Shown: in pieces, positions 35,598-45,263 of the stretch
How the letters are laid out: every line of letters begins with the position of its first letter
How positions within the stretch are numbered: position 1 is the stretch's first letter
DNA from: JAYODW01 sp038116745
GTDB taxonomy: Bacteria; Pseudomonadota; Gammaproteobacteria; Ga0077536
DNA length: 64,000 nt
Direction: 5' to 3'
Assembly (NCBI GenBank): GCA_038116745.1
Contig: JAYODW010000012.1
Span: forward strand, 1-64,000
The notes under the pieces: generated by a model
The model's database searches: none
What the model was told of the DNA's origin: nothing
What the model saw: only the letters and a program-made list of their open reading frames with translations
Made by a program: the position numbers and the translations under genes

Positions 35598-36760
35598 GCC
35601 ACTCGCTCCATAATGACAGTGGCACTTCCGTGCCGTGTACCGAGAAAACCGCCTGTGCCGTGCGCCAACGCGAGGTCGCAGTTAGCGACCTGCACGGCGG
35701 GGTGGGCCTCGCCGCGGAGCTGTCGTACCGCTTCCAGAATCTTGGTCATACCGCCCCGGTTACCCGGATGATTGCTGCACAAACCACCACCATCAGTGTT
35801 GAACGGCAGCCGGCCGACACCCGAGATGAGGTTGCCATCGGCAACGAATGCACCGCCCGCGCCCTTCTCGCAGAAACCGATGTCCTCGATCTGCATCAAC
35901 ACGGTGATCGTGAAGCTGTCGTAAAGCGAGGCGTATTTAATATCTGAACGCGCGACGCCGGCTTCCTCGAACGCCTTGGCGGCCGACCAAACGCCGGCCG
36001 AGTACGTCAGGTCCACTTCGCCACCGCGCAGGTGTTTCACGGCCTCGCCGGCGCCCAGCACCCGCACTGCCGGGCGTGAGAGCTGTCGCGCAATTTCTGG
36101 CGCAACCACAACCAGGGCACCACCGCCGTCAGATATCACGCAGCAATCCAGCCGGTGCAGCGGATCGGCCACCACCGGTGAATTAACCACATCTTCGACG
36201 GTCACCACATCGCGCAGCATGGCGTGCGGATTGTGCTGCGCGTGCTGCGACGCAGCGACCTTGATCCAGGCCAGCTGTTCGGAGGTGGTACCAAATTCAT
36301 GCATGTGACGACGCGCGCACATCGCATAGATGCTCAGCACGGTGGGTCGATACGGTAGCTCGAACTGCGCGTCCGGCGGCAACATTGCCATTGGCGGCTT
36401 ACCCGGCTGCGCCCCGCCGCTGCGCGGTTTCCCAGCCAGCGTAATCAGCGCAACTTTGCATTTCCCAGCCGCGATCGCCTGAGCCGCATGATTGATATGG
36501 GCGATATAGGAAGAGCCCCCGGTTTCGGTGTTATCGACGTGCCGGGCATCAAGGCCGAGATAATCCGCCATTGCCAGCGCACCCAGTCCCGGGGCGTCGC
36601 CAGCGCAGAAATAAGCATCCACATCCCGGATGCTGAGTCCCGCATCCTCCAGCGCGCCTTTGGCTACTTCCGCATGGAGCTGGGCGATGGGGATCCCTTC
36701 GGCTTTTCGCGTGGGATGCTCGTAGATCCCCGCGACAAATGCTTTTCCCTTGATAGTCAT
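35594..36760 (-). CDS. Thiolase-like protein without the active-site cysteines (Ltp2/SCP-x type)
   Basis: A 388-residue thiolase-fold protein. The first catalytic Cys loop is replaced by VDNTETGGSSYIAHI, and the terminal CxGGG loop reads ALAHGTGGFLGTRHG, so neither cysteine is present. The motif NHPGNRGGMTKI stands in place of the GHP histidine loop. Similar cysteine-less thiolases paired with DUF35 proteins act as retro-aldolases on beta-hydroxyacyl-CoAs, as Ltp2 does in steroid side-chain breakdown. This fits the crotonases nearby: hydratase followed by aldol cleavage. Substrate is unknown. Confidence 0.88.
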   Translation of the reverse strand: MTIKGKAFVAGIYEHPTRKAEGIPIAQLHAEVAKGALEDAGLSIRDVDAYFCAGDAPGLGALAMADYLGLDARHVDNTETGGSSYIAHINHAAQAIAAGKCKVALITLAGKPRSGGAQPGKPPMAMLPPDAQFELPYRPTVLSIYAMCARRHMHEFGTTSEQLAWIKVAASQHAQHNPHAMLRDVVTVEDVVNSPVVADPLHRLDCCVISDGGGALVVVAPEIARQLSRPAVRVLGAGEAVKHLRGGEVDLTYSAGVWSAAKAFEEAGVARSDIKYASLYDSFTITVLMQIEDIGFCEKGAGGAFVADGNLISGVGRLPFNTDGGGLCSNHPGNRGGMTKILEAVRQLRGEAHPAVQVANCDLALAHGTGGFLGTRHGSATVIMERVA

Positions 36761-36790
36761 TCAGTGGTTTCCTTGCTTATACCTGAAAGA

Positions 36791-37711
36791 TCATGCCATG
36801 GCCTGACGAGCGAGGCTCCGCTGGTAGAGGTTGTTCCCGATCAGAGCCACGACGACACAACCCGCGCCGACGAGTTCGATGGCCTCAAAGCGGTAGCCTT
36901 GAAAAGCCCGATAGCTGAACGCGACCACGGGCATGAAATTGATAAACAGGGTCGCGTTGAGCCCACCTATCCGCTGCACGCCATAATTCCACGCCAGCAT
37001 GGCCAGCAGCACACCGACGACCGTGAGATAGGCCAGCTCCCAGCCAATGGAAGCGATGGCAGCGGACTCAGGCATCGAGAGGTATCCGATCAGCACCAGC
37101 GTCTCCGTCACAGCGGTGGCTGCCACCGCCCCCGGCAGCATGGTCAGGACGGTGATCCGCCAGGTTGACCAGCCCGCGAGTCGTGCGAGTCCCATGGTGT
37201 ACACGATCCAGCAGATGGCGCCGAGCAGAACCAGTCCGTCGCCCATGAGCTCAGCGGGAGATTCCTGCAGCACCGGGCGCCCCTTGGTCACGACCAGGAC
37301 GACCCCGGCAAAGGCCAGCAGCATGCAGCCCAGCGAGAACACCGCGGGACGGATCCCGCGCAGGACCCACGAGGCCAGAGAGGCCAGTAGCGGCTGCACG
37401 CTGACGATGACCACCGCGTGCTCAGCGCGTGACAAGGACATTCCCACAAAGGTCAGCATCGGCGAGCCGCAGATCCCGATCACGCCGATCAGCGCGGCCA
37501 TACCGCCATGGCCGCGATAGCTGAGCGAACGCCAGCCTTCTCGCCAGACCAGCGCCGGAATCATCAGCAGCACGGCGACCAGGTAGCGGAATGAGGTGAT
37601 GTGGAACGGATCAACGGCGACGAAGGCGTCTTTCGCCAGGGGCAGCTGAATACCCCAGGTCAGGGCGGCGGCCATGGCGGCAGCCAGCCCGGTGCCGAAA
37701 CCCGCTTTCAC
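36791..37711 (-). CDS. EamA/DMT-family transporter
   Basis: A ten-span inner-membrane protein of about 306 residues made of two EamA halves; AAAMAAALTWGIQLPLAKDA opens the first and MGDGLVLLGAICWIVYTM the second. The family exports amino acids, sugars or other small metabolites. I chose the GTG at 37711, because it overlaps the MFS stop by four bases (GTGA). A frame extending to 38500 would only repeat, out of frame, the upstream gene. Confidence 0.85.
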   Translation of the reverse strand: MKAGFGTGLAAAMAAALTWGIQLPLAKDAFVAVDPFHITSFRYLVAVLLMIPALVWREGWRSLSYRGHGGMAALIGVIGICGSPMLTFVGMSLSRAEHAVVIVSVQPLLASLASWVLRGIRPAVFSLGCMLLAFAGVVLVVTKGRPVLQESPAELMGDGLVLLGAICWIVYTMGLARLAGWSTWRITVLTMLPGAVAATAVTETLVLIGYLSMPESAAIASIGWELAYLTVVGVLLAMLAWNYGVQRIGGLNATLFINFMPVVAFSYRAFQGYRFEAIELVGAGCVVVALIGNNLYQRSLARQAMA

Positions 37712-38955
37712 AGGGCGCCGCGGGGCGCCAGGGTCCCGTAATGGTTGTGATGATCGTGCGAACCCCGCGCACGCGTCAGTAGAAAAACGATGACGCCGAG
37801 ATTGACGAAGTTCCAGCCGATGCCATGCACAAAGGCAACCGTGTAAGACCCGGTCGCATCGAATATCACGCCGGAAATCCACCCGCCCAACGCCATACCC
37901 ACCAGGGTCGAAAGAATAATGACGCTCAGCCGACTGCCCGCCTCGGCTTCCGGAAAGTACTCCCGCACAATGAGCGCGTAGCACGGCACGATGCCGCCCT
38001 GAAAAAGACCGAACAGTGCCGCAACGATATACAGGGAGGCGAGGTTGTCGGCTGGTAGAAACAGGGCCAGCGCCAGCGCCTGCAGGGCTGAGCTGATCAG
38101 GATCGTGCGCAGCCCGCCCAGGCGATCGGAAATGAATCCGAAGCTCAGGCGGGACAGAATCCCGCACCCCAGCATGAGGGACAGCATCTCCGCTCCTCGA
38201 GCGGCGCCGTAACCCCGGTCGCCGCACAGAGACACCATGTGGACCTGGGGCATTGCCATTGCCATGCAGCACCCCAGACCGGCCACGCATAAGAGGCTCA
38301 GCAGCTGTTTCGAGGTGAGGCCCAGGGTCGCCGGTGAGCCAACGCTGCCGCCTGTACCGGCCAGCGCCATCGTCCCGCTCGGCGTGCGCAGCAGCATGAG
38401 CACAAGCGGCAGCATGATGGCGCCGCTGACCAGGCCGATGAAGGTATAGGTATCGCGCCAGCCGAAAGCCGCGATCCTTTCGACCATGATCGGCGGCCAT
38501 ATCGCACCCGAGACGTAATTACCGCTCGCACAGATAGCGACAGCCAGCCCCCGCCTGCGCGTGAACCATTTAGAGACATCCGCGATCAGGGGTGCGAACA
38601 CAGTGGCACAGCCGAAACAGCCGATCTGGGCATGGGCGAGATAGAACAGCAGTCGGCTTTCGCACCAGGCCGCCTGCAGATAAGACAGCACCAGCGCCAC
38701 GGCGCCGAACGCCAGCGGACGCGCGATGCCGTAGCGGTCGACCAGCCGGCCCATCAGCAGCCCGCCGATGCCGAAGCCGGCCATCACCATGGTGTAAGGC
38801 ACGGACGCCTCTGCGCGCGAAATCCCGAAATCACTTTGGAAAGCAGGCAGCGCCACCACGACCGCGAACATCCCCGCAGCGCCGACGGTCGTCAGCGCAA
38901 GACAGGCGAGCAGCCGCCACCATGCGTAAGCCGACTCAACGGCAGCTGTTTTCAC
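37708..38955 (-). CDS. MFS transporter (monocarboxylate/oxalate-formate-like)
   Basis: A 415-residue, 12-span transporter. GRLVDRYGIARPLAFGAVAL is the loop 2-3 signature and the SFGFISDRLGGLRTILISSA the matching half-way motif. It resembles MCT/OFA carriers. Being in an operon with the EamA exporter and near the acyl-CoA genes, it may import an organic acid. Confidence 0.88.
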   Translation of the reverse strand: MKTAAVESAYAWWRLLACLALTTVGAAGMFAVVVALPAFQSDFGISRAEASVPYTMVMAGFGIGGLLMGRLVDRYGIARPLAFGAVALVLSYLQAAWCESRLLFYLAHAQIGCFGCATVFAPLIADVSKWFTRRRGLAVAICASGNYVSGAIWPPIMVERIAAFGWRDTYTFIGLVSGAIMLPLVLMLLRTPSGTMALAGTGGSVGSPATLGLTSKQLLSLLCVAGLGCCMAMAMPQVHMVSLCGDRGYGAARGAEMLSLMLGCGILSRLSFGFISDRLGGLRTILISSALQALALALFLPADNLASLYIVAALFGLFQGGIVPCYALIVREYFPEAEAGSRLSVIILSTLVGMALGGWISGVIFDATGSYTVAFVHGIGWNFVNLGVIVFLLTRARGSHDHHNHYGTLAPRGAL

Positions 38956-39005
38956 AATTCAGGGTTCCGTGGCGCATTGGCGCGAAAGCGGCGCACCATA
39001 CGCGA

Positions 39006-42000
39006 TCAGGGCGCACTTTCAAGCTTCGGCGCACGAAAACGTCCGAAATCCCCGTAGCGCTGCAGAAGAGCCGGCATCACCAGCAGATTCAGCAGGGTGG
39101 AAGAAATCAGACCACCAACGATGATTGCCGCCATCGGCCCCATGATTTCGCGCCCGGGATTGTCGCTGTCGATCGTGAGCGGCAGCATGGCCAGAGCGGT
39201 GACCAGGGCGGTCATGAGAATCGCCGGCAGGCGCTCCCGCGCACCGCGCAGCAGGGTTTCCATAGTCCACGGCGAACCCTCAACGCGCACGAGGTGGTCA
39301 TAGTGGGACACCAGCATGATGCTGTTGCGTACCGTGATGCCGAACAGGGTGACGAAGCCCACCACCGAGCCCACGGACACGATGCCCCCGCTCAGCATGA
39401 CCGCCACCACGCCCCCGACAAGGGAAAACGGCAGGTTGAACAGAATCAGCAGCAGGTAGCGCAAGCGTCCGACCGCCATGTACACGAGCAGCAGTACGCC
39501 GAGCCCGGCAATCGCGGCATGGGTCAACAGCGTTGCGCGCGCCTGCGCCTGCTCAACCGCAGCCCCGGTGAACTCCGGATGCATGCCCGCCGGAAATTCG
39601 ACCTCGGTAAGTACACGTCCACGCAGTTCATGCATGAAGCCCTGCAGATCGCGCCCCGCGACCTCTGCGGTGACAACCTGCAGGCGCAACCCGTTTCGAT
39701 GGAGGATGTTGTAGCGGCCCGTGCTCTGCACGACCTTGGCAATATCCCCGATGCGAATCGGTCCGGATGTGCCGACAGACACCACAAGTTCGGCGAGATC
39801 ATCGAGGCGCGCACGGGTCGCGCCCGGCAACAGCGTCACTACCGGTAACACACGATTGCCGGCATAAAAACGATTGACCGCATAACCGGCATAAGCGGCC
39901 TGTATCGCGTTCAGGGCCGTAGCCGGGGCGACACCATGGCGTGCCAGTCTTTCGGGATCGAACTCGACACGCACCGTCGGTGTCGCATGAGAGGCACGCA
40001 GGCGGACGTTGCGCGCACCGGGCAGCGTTTCGACCAGAGCCGCGATTTCAGCACCCTTCCGGTCAAGCGCTTCAAGGTCGGTGCCGAACAGGTTGACTAC
40101 GACCGGCGCCGTGTAGCCGGAGATCGTTTCGTCGATGCGCTCGGTGAGGAACGTGTTGGCTTCAAAACTCAGGCCCGGCTGGCTGGCGAGCACGCGCCGC
40201 AGTTCCCGCAGCACGGTCTGCTGTTCGGTGCCGCTCATCGACTCCAGCGCCACCTCGTATTCGCTGTAATGACTGCCGTATGTATCCGCGCCCCGCTCGG
40301 CTCGCCCGGCCCACTGCGACACCGAACGCACGCCGTCAATGTGAAGAAAAGCGCGGGTCAGCGCTGTCCCCAGGTTGATCGACTGATCCAGAGAGGTCCC
40401 AGGCAGGGTCGTTGTGTGAACGATAAAGTGGCCTTCGCGCAGGTCGGGCAGGAAACGCGCGCCAAACCCGGGCAGGACCGCCGCAACAAAACCTGTGCTC
40501 AACACGCTGATCGCCAGCGCGAGTCGGGAATGCCGCGCCAGATAAGCGACAAGGCGGGAATATCCGGGATTGATCAATCGAAACAGCGGGGCGTCATCGG
40601 TGGACATCCGCTGTCTTCCGAGGAGACTCACGCACAGCGCGGGCGTCACCGTGACCGCGACGACCAGAGATGCGAGCACCGCGAGAATGTAGGCCAGCCC
40701 GAGAGGCGCGAACAATCGCCCGCTGACGCCGCCCAGAGTAAGCAACGGTACGAACACCAGAGCGACAATGAACGTGGCAAAGACGACCGAACCGCGCACT
40801 TCCAGCGAGGCGTCCAGCGCCACTGTTTCGAAGCTGGCATCCGCGGGCGCCTGCCGCAGACGACGGAAAATATTCTCTGTATCGATAATCGCATCGTCGA
40901 CGACTTCGCCCAGCGCGATGGCAAGACCACCGATCACGAGCACATTCAGATTAACGCCCATTTCGATCAGCACCAGTGCCGCCGTCAGCAGTGAGAGCGG
41001 GATTGCCAGGGCGGAAATAAGCGCGGTACGGAGGTTGTAGAGGCTGATCAGAAGCACTACCAGAACCATCGCGCCACCGATCGCAAGATGCCGGGAGATA
41101 TCCCCTATCGCGGTCGTAATGTAATTCGCCGGCACGAACAGACTCTCGTGCAGCTCTACATCCTGCTGCGCCAGAATAGGACCCAGATCGGCAAACGCCT
41201 GCTCGAGGTTTCTTGAGACGGTTAGCGTATTGGCCCCCAGCTGACCGATGACCATCATGACCACCGCCGGCTCAGCCATGAACTGCGCTGCACTGATCCG
41301 CGGCACAGAGCCCCAGGCCACCTGCGCAACATCGCGCAGCCGGAGAAGACCTTCGCGCTCCATCCGCACAACCGCTTCGGACAGCTGTCCGGGGTCGAGC
41401 GCGCGCTCCCCGGCAGTCACGGCAATCTGCTGATTTGTGTTCTCAATCACACCGAGTCCCGGACTAGCAGCCGCATCCCGCACCACCCGGGAGAGATCGA
41501 GCACGGTCAGACCCGCGCGGGCAAGTGCTCTTTGGTCAGGAGTCACGACGAGAGCACGCTCAGCGCCACCAAATATATTGACGTCAGCTACCCCGGGGAC
41601 CGCCAGCAGCCGCGGCACCACAACGGTCTCCGTAATATCGCGGAGCGCGACCGGATCGGCGCCTTTGCTGCTGACTGCGATGGTCCGCACAGTGGCAGAG
41701 GACGATGCCAGCGGCGCAATCACCGGCTTTTCAACCCCTTCGGGTAACGCCCCAAGCACAGATGCCAGACGTTCGGCGACCTGACCGCGATTGCGGTAGG
41801 TATCGCTGGCCTCAGAGAAAACCAGCGTGACGATGGACAGGCCCTGGATTGATTCCGAACGGATGTGGTCCAGATCGATCAGACCGCCCAGCGCGTTTTC
41901 TAACGGCTGCGACACGGCTACCTCGACCTGCTCCGCGGTAAAACCGGGCGCCTCGGTCTGCACGATGACCAGCTGCGGCGCAAATTCCGGAAAGATGTCG

Positions 42001-42107
42001 AGGCCGGCGTCGCCGAGGCGCAATGCGCCGTAGAGCACCACGGCCAGGGCGATGGTCAGAACGACCGCGCGCCGCTCAATGGAAAAGCGAACCAGGGCGC
42101 TCAGCAT
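39006..42107 (-). CDS. Heavy-metal RND efflux pump (CusA/CzcA family)
   Basis: A 1033-residue inner-membrane RND pump, the motor of a tripartite exporter. Twelve spans and two large periplasmic loops are visible, with the span-4 motif LALGEVVDDAIIDTENIFRR carrying the proton-relay aspartates (the sequence reads LAIALGEVVDDAIID). The EVVDD form belongs to a CusA/CzcA branch whose metal is not fixed. The three CusA methionines could not be confirmed by eye. Adaptor and TolC genes follow in the same operon, 25 bases away. Confidence 0.88.
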   Translation of the reverse strand: MLSALVRFSIERRAVVLTIALAVVLYGALRLGDAGLDIFPEFAPQLVIVQTEAPGFTAEQVEVAVSQPLENALGGLIDLDHIRSESIQGLSIVTLVFSEASDTYRNRGQVAERLASVLGALPEGVEKPVIAPLASSSATVRTIAVSSKGADPVALRDITETVVVPRLLAVPGVADVNIFGGAERALVVTPDQRALARAGLTVLDLSRVVRDAAASPGLGVIENTNQQIAVTAGERALDPGQLSEAVVRMEREGLLRLRDVAQVAWGSVPRISAAQFMAEPAVVMMVIGQLGANTLTVSRNLEQAFADLGPILAQQDVELHESLFVPANYITTAIGDISRHLAIGGAMVLVVLLISLYNLRTALISALAIPLSLLTAALVLIEMGVNLNVLVIGGLAIALGEVVDDAIIDTENIFRRLRQAPADASFETVALDASLEVRGSVVFATFIVALVFVPLLTLGGVSGRLFAPLGLAYILAVLASLVVAVTVTPALCVSLLGRQRMSTDDAPLFRLINPGYSRLVAYLARHSRLALAISVLSTGFVAAVLPGFGARFLPDLREGHFIVHTTTLPGTSLDQSINLGTALTRAFLHIDGVRSVSQWAGRAERGADTYGSHYSEYEVALESMSGTEQQTVLRELRRVLASQPGLSFEANTFLTERIDETISGYTAPVVVNLFGTDLEALDRKGAEIAALVETLPGARNVRLRASHATPTVRVEFDPERLARHGVAPATALNAIQAAYAGYAVNRFYAGNRVLPVVTLLPGATRARLDDLAELVVSVGTSGPIRIGDIAKVVQSTGRYNILHRNGLRLQVVTAEVAGRDLQGFMHELRGRVLTEVEFPAGMHPEFTGAAVEQAQARATLLTHAAIAGLGVLLLVYMAVGRLRYLLLILFNLPFSLVGGVVAVMLSGGIVSVGSVVGFVTLFGITVRNSIMLVSHYDHLVRVEGSPWTMETLLRGARERLPAILMTALVTALAMLPLTIDSDNPGREIMGPMAAIIVGGLISSTLLNLLVMPALLQRYGDFGRFRAPKLESAP

Positions 42108-42131
42108 TGCCGGATGCTGGTTCGGCTGCCG

Positions 42132-43268
42132 TCAATCATCATCCTCGTCCGGTATTGCGCCATAAAACTCCTCGGCCAGCAGAACCTGCGCGCCCGCCAC
42201 GACCGTCACCAGTGGATCCGGGACCTCCGACAGCAGCCAGCCCAGTGGATGCTTCGCGGCAGACCCAAGCGCCTCGCGCCGATACAGGCCTTCGCCCATG
42301 ACACGATAAAACCAGGGTTGCCCGCCGTGCCACACCACGGCTTCCACGGGCAGCAGGGTGCCCTCCATCGAAATCCCCGTCTGTTCCACCCAGACGTCCA
42401 CGCGCATTTCGCGACGCAAATCGGGGAGATCCACCCGCGCGACCCAGCTTGCTCCAGCAGACAGTTGCACCGCCGTGCTCGCGGGCCCGAGCAACTGCGC
42501 AGCAGCAGCATTAGCACGGAGACCATCACGCCCTACATAGATGTTGGCTGATGGCGACGACTCAGTCGCGAAGCTCACCAGCCTGGCGCGCCCCTCCTGC
42601 AGGGCAGTGAGCAATTCCGCATCAGCGTCTGCGTCCTGCATCACACCGCCCCAGTCCAGGGACAGCTGCAGGCGCAGACGGCGGAGGGCCTGGCGCTGCA
42701 GCAGCTCCTCATCGCGGGCCGCCAGCAGCGCTTCCTCAAGCGCAATCAGCTCGCGACGGGTCGTAACCCGCGCATCACCTGACAGCGCTGTCAGCTCGGC
42801 CAGGCGGACCTGGTGCCGGTTAATCTTTTCCCGCTGCAGGGCAAGTCGATTTTCAGCCTGATCAATCTCGAGCACAGCGATGAGCAGCGGACGCTCGTCA
42901 AGAACCACACCCACGGCATCCCGTTCAGGTTTGACCGCGACGCGCTCGAGGCGAGCTTCCACCACAGAAGCCAGACGACGCTCCGACTCGCTCAGCACCA
43001 CCAGCTGCCGCCCTTCGACTGCGAGAACACGCCCCGCTTGACGATCGTCCTCGTCGTCCCCCCCGGCATCGGTGGACTCATCGTCCTCATCTGCAGCGTC
43101 AGGATCGGGGTCGTCGACCCCGGCGAGCTTTTCGTCGACAGCGCCCCTAGCCGCAGCCGCAGTGGCCGATGGCCGGTCCTCCCCGGCGAGTGGTTGCCCC
43201 AGGTTCAGCGTCCCGAGCATGAGCAGGCCGGCCAGAAACATCAGGGTCGTTTTACCCCAGCTAATCAT
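42132..43268 (-). CDS. RND periplasmic adaptor (CusB/HlyD type) with an acidic linker
   Basis: A 378-residue membrane-fusion protein with signal peptide. Residues about 48-77 are mostly Asp and Glu (DDPDPDAADEDDESTDAG). A hairpin of two long helices follows at about 125-210 (AENRLALQREKINRHQVRLA and RRELIALEEALLAARDEEL), then beta-barrel and membrane-proximal parts. The acidic run may bind metal or calcium. Overlaps the TolC gene by four bases. The C-terminus is also acidic (PDEDDD). Confidence 0.8.
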   Translation of the reverse strand: MISWGKTTLMFLAGLLMLGTLNLGQPLAGEDRPSATAAAARGAVDEKLAGVDDPDPDAADEDDESTDAGGDDEDDRQAGRVLAVEGRQLVVLSESERRLASVVEARLERVAVKPERDAVGVVLDERPLLIAVLEIDQAENRLALQREKINRHQVRLAELTALSGDARVTTRRELIALEEALLAARDEELLQRQALRRLRLQLSLDWGGVMQDADADAELLTALQEGRARLVSFATESSPSANIYVGRDGLRANAAAAQLLGPASTAVQLSAGASWVARVDLPDLRREMRVDVWVEQTGISMEGTLLPVEAVVWHGGQPWFYRVMGEGLYRREALGSAAKHPLGWLLSEVPDPLVTVVAGAQVLLAEEFYGAIPDEDDD

Positions 43269-44677
43269 TCGTCCCCTTCCACCGGAAAGCCCGGGTCTGC
43301 GTAGAGCGCCTCGAGGTAGCGCTCAAAGGATTCTCCACTGACCGCCCAGGCCGCAGCCTGCTCCAGGTCCGCATAGGCCACTGCGAAAGCGGCCTCTGCC
43401 TTGACCAGGCTGAGCCTCGCGACCGCGCGCTGCAGCTCCGCACGCTTCACCGTCAGCCCGTCGAGGAGCCCGTCCTGAGCCTGTGCGACAAGCGACGCTA
43501 CCTGGGCATCTATTTGGCCTACCGTCTCCCGCGTGCCCTGCAACAGCCGCCGCTGCGCTTCGAGACGGGTGTAATACTGCTGCACAGTGCCAATGATGTC
43601 GGCCTGGACCGCCTCGAAATGCAGCCTCGCTGCGTCCCGCTGCTGTGCCGCGCCGGCGATTACCTTGGCCTGCCCCGTCAGCAAGGGCAGCACAATCCCG
43701 CCGGCCAGAGACCACACGTGATCCCCCTGATCGAAAAAGTACCCGGGGCTCAGATCAATATCCGGATACTGATCGGCAACTGCTTTTTCCAGCGCGCGCT
43801 CACTGCGCTGGTAATCCGCCAGCGCCATCAGGATACGCGGATGGTGCTGCAGCGCGTGCGCGCGCCATTCAGCTTCTGCGGGCAGATCTGCAGCCGGCAG
43901 GATGAGGCGGGTTTGCTGCGCGGGAAGTGCATCCAGCATGAGTCCCAGCGCGCCCGCCAGACGCGCCCGGGCAGCAGCGCCGTCGCTCAGGAGCTCCAGC
44001 AGCTCAAGGCGGGCTGCGTTGGCTTCGATGGACACACTCTGCCAGGCAAAACCGTCTGCGAGGCCAGCGCGGGTCTGCTCTCTGGCCAACCCGGCGGCCG
44101 CCTCGAGCAGCGCGCTGCGGGTAGTTGCACTGCGCCGCAGAGCGTCGTTCGCAGCCAGCGCGTTCAGCGCCGCACAGCCCTCTCGACGCGCCTCCCAGGC
44201 GGCTGCAAGTACGGCCGCGCGGGCATTGAGCACCTCGGTCGCGGCCAGCTGGCGGGCGATCCGACGTCTGCCCAACGGACGCCAGACATATGAAAACGCC
44301 GGACCGATACCGAAGTCTTTGCCGTTACCCTGGTTGTCTACGCTGTGGTGTTCTACGCCGAGCTGTACCTCCAGCGGCGGAACCCTCCCCGCCGCGGCCG
44401 CCACTGCACCGGCGGCGCTCACGTCAGCCCGGGCAGCTGCGACGGCGCGCGAGCGTTGCGCAGCAAGAAGCCCGATGTGCGGACAGCTCCAGTACCCTTC
44501 GGTCGAATCTCCGGGCTGCACAGCCGACCCGGGTTCAATCTCGATAGTCGCGGCCGCCAACGCCTGCGGCACAGCCCCCGGGTCGAGCGGTGCCGGAGCA
44601 TAGCTCTCAAACGCGCAGCCGCCGGCCAGCCCGCCTGTCAGTAAAATCAGAGCGCGTGCGAGGCGTTGCCGCAGCAC
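43265..44677 (-). CDS. TolC-family outer-membrane efflux lipoprotein
   Basis: Outer-membrane channel of the tripartite pump, about 470 residues. The signal ends at lipobox LAGGC, so it is a lipoprotein like CusC. Two repeated coiled-coil halves follow, each rich in long Ala/Leu/Glu helices, for example LRRSATTRSALLEAAAGLAR. I chose the GTG at 44677, which yields a compact signal; GTG at 44716 or ATG at 44758 would extend into the neighbour gene's end. Confidence 0.82.
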   Translation of the reverse strand: MLRQRLARALILLTGGLAGGCAFESYAPAPLDPGAVPQALAAATIEIEPGSAVQPGDSTEGYWSCPHIGLLAAQRSRAVAAARADVSAAGAVAAAAGRVPPLEVQLGVEHHSVDNQGNGKDFGIGPAFSYVWRPLGRRRIARQLAATEVLNARAAVLAAAWEARREGCAALNALAANDALRRSATTRSALLEAAAGLAREQTRAGLADGFAWQSVSIEANAARLELLELLSDGAAARARLAGALGLMLDALPAQQTRLILPAADLPAEAEWRAHALQHHPRILMALADYQRSERALEKAVADQYPDIDLSPGYFFDQGDHVWSLAGGIVLPLLTGQAKVIAGAAQQRDAARLHFEAVQADIIGTVQQYYTRLEAQRRLLQGTRETVGQIDAQVASLVAQAQDGLLDGLTVKRAELQRAVARLSLVKAEAAFAVAYADLEQAAAWAVSGESFERYLEALYADPGFPVEGDE

Positions 44678-44705
44678 CTTCGCTTTTTCTGTAGACCCCT
44701 TCGTC

Positions 44706-45242
44706 TCAAGGCTCACGCTGATCGAACAGCGCTGGCGCCTCACGAGCCACTTTTGCATCGCTCGTCCAGTAGCGTTTAGCCCAGATCCCCTGATAGGCCT
44801 CTTCGCCTATCGGCATGCGCCAGGAGCGGACTTCTGCGTCCGCCAGGACCACTGAGCAGAGCGCACGCGGCTGATCGTCTGTGCCGTCGACGTAGGCGTT
44901 TGCATCATCCAGCGGGATGTAGCGCTGCGCGATGCGACGATAGCGATCCCGCCAGGCATCGTCGTTGCCGACGTCGTAATCAATTGCGGCACGACCGCGA
45001 GCAACCACCTTGCGGTACGGCAGCTCCGGCTCGTCAATGCTCAGCGCCACCCGATTGTCACCGCGAATGTGGCGCAGCCATTCCGAGTGCTGGCGCGGCG
45101 TGAACCAGATTCGGCCTTGTTCATGAATAAACCAGATCGGCGTGACCAGCGGCGCGCCGTCCGCGTCGACAGTCGCAATATTCATGATCGTCCCGGGTTC
45201 CGCGAGAAACTGGTCGCGTTCTGCATCGTTCATCTTGGGCAT
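44706..45242 (-). CDS. Pyridoxamine 5'-phosphate oxidase-fold protein
   Basis: A 178-residue split-barrel flavin-binding family protein. IMNIATVDADGAPLVTPIWF and NRVALSIDEPELPYRKVVAR are the FMN/F420-binding type segments. Substrate and cofactor are unknown. It lies directly upstream of the efflux operon on the same strand, within 30 bases of the TolC start. Confidence 0.82.
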   Translation of the reverse strand: MPKMNDAERDQFLAEPGTIMNIATVDADGAPLVTPIWFIHEQGRIWFTPRQHSEWLRHIRGDNRVALSIDEPELPYRKVVARGRAAIDYDVGNDDAWRDRYRRIAQRYIPLDDANAYVDGTDDQPRALCSVVLADAEVRSWRMPIGEEAYQGIWAKRYWTSDAKVAREAPALFDQREP

Positions 45243-45263
45243 CAGATCCCCCCCCTGTCGGTC

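Noticed and set aside
36791..38500. A 569-codon open frame as one transporter
   Set aside because: Its first 260 codons are an out-of-frame reading of the MFS gene. The real EamA gene starts with GTG at 37711, overlapping the MFS stop.
38592..40994. Two long plus-strand frames opposite the MFS and RND pump genes (also 55563-56987 opposite the multicopper oxidase)
   Set aside because: Arg/His/Gln-rich shadows without domains, opposite well-supported genes.
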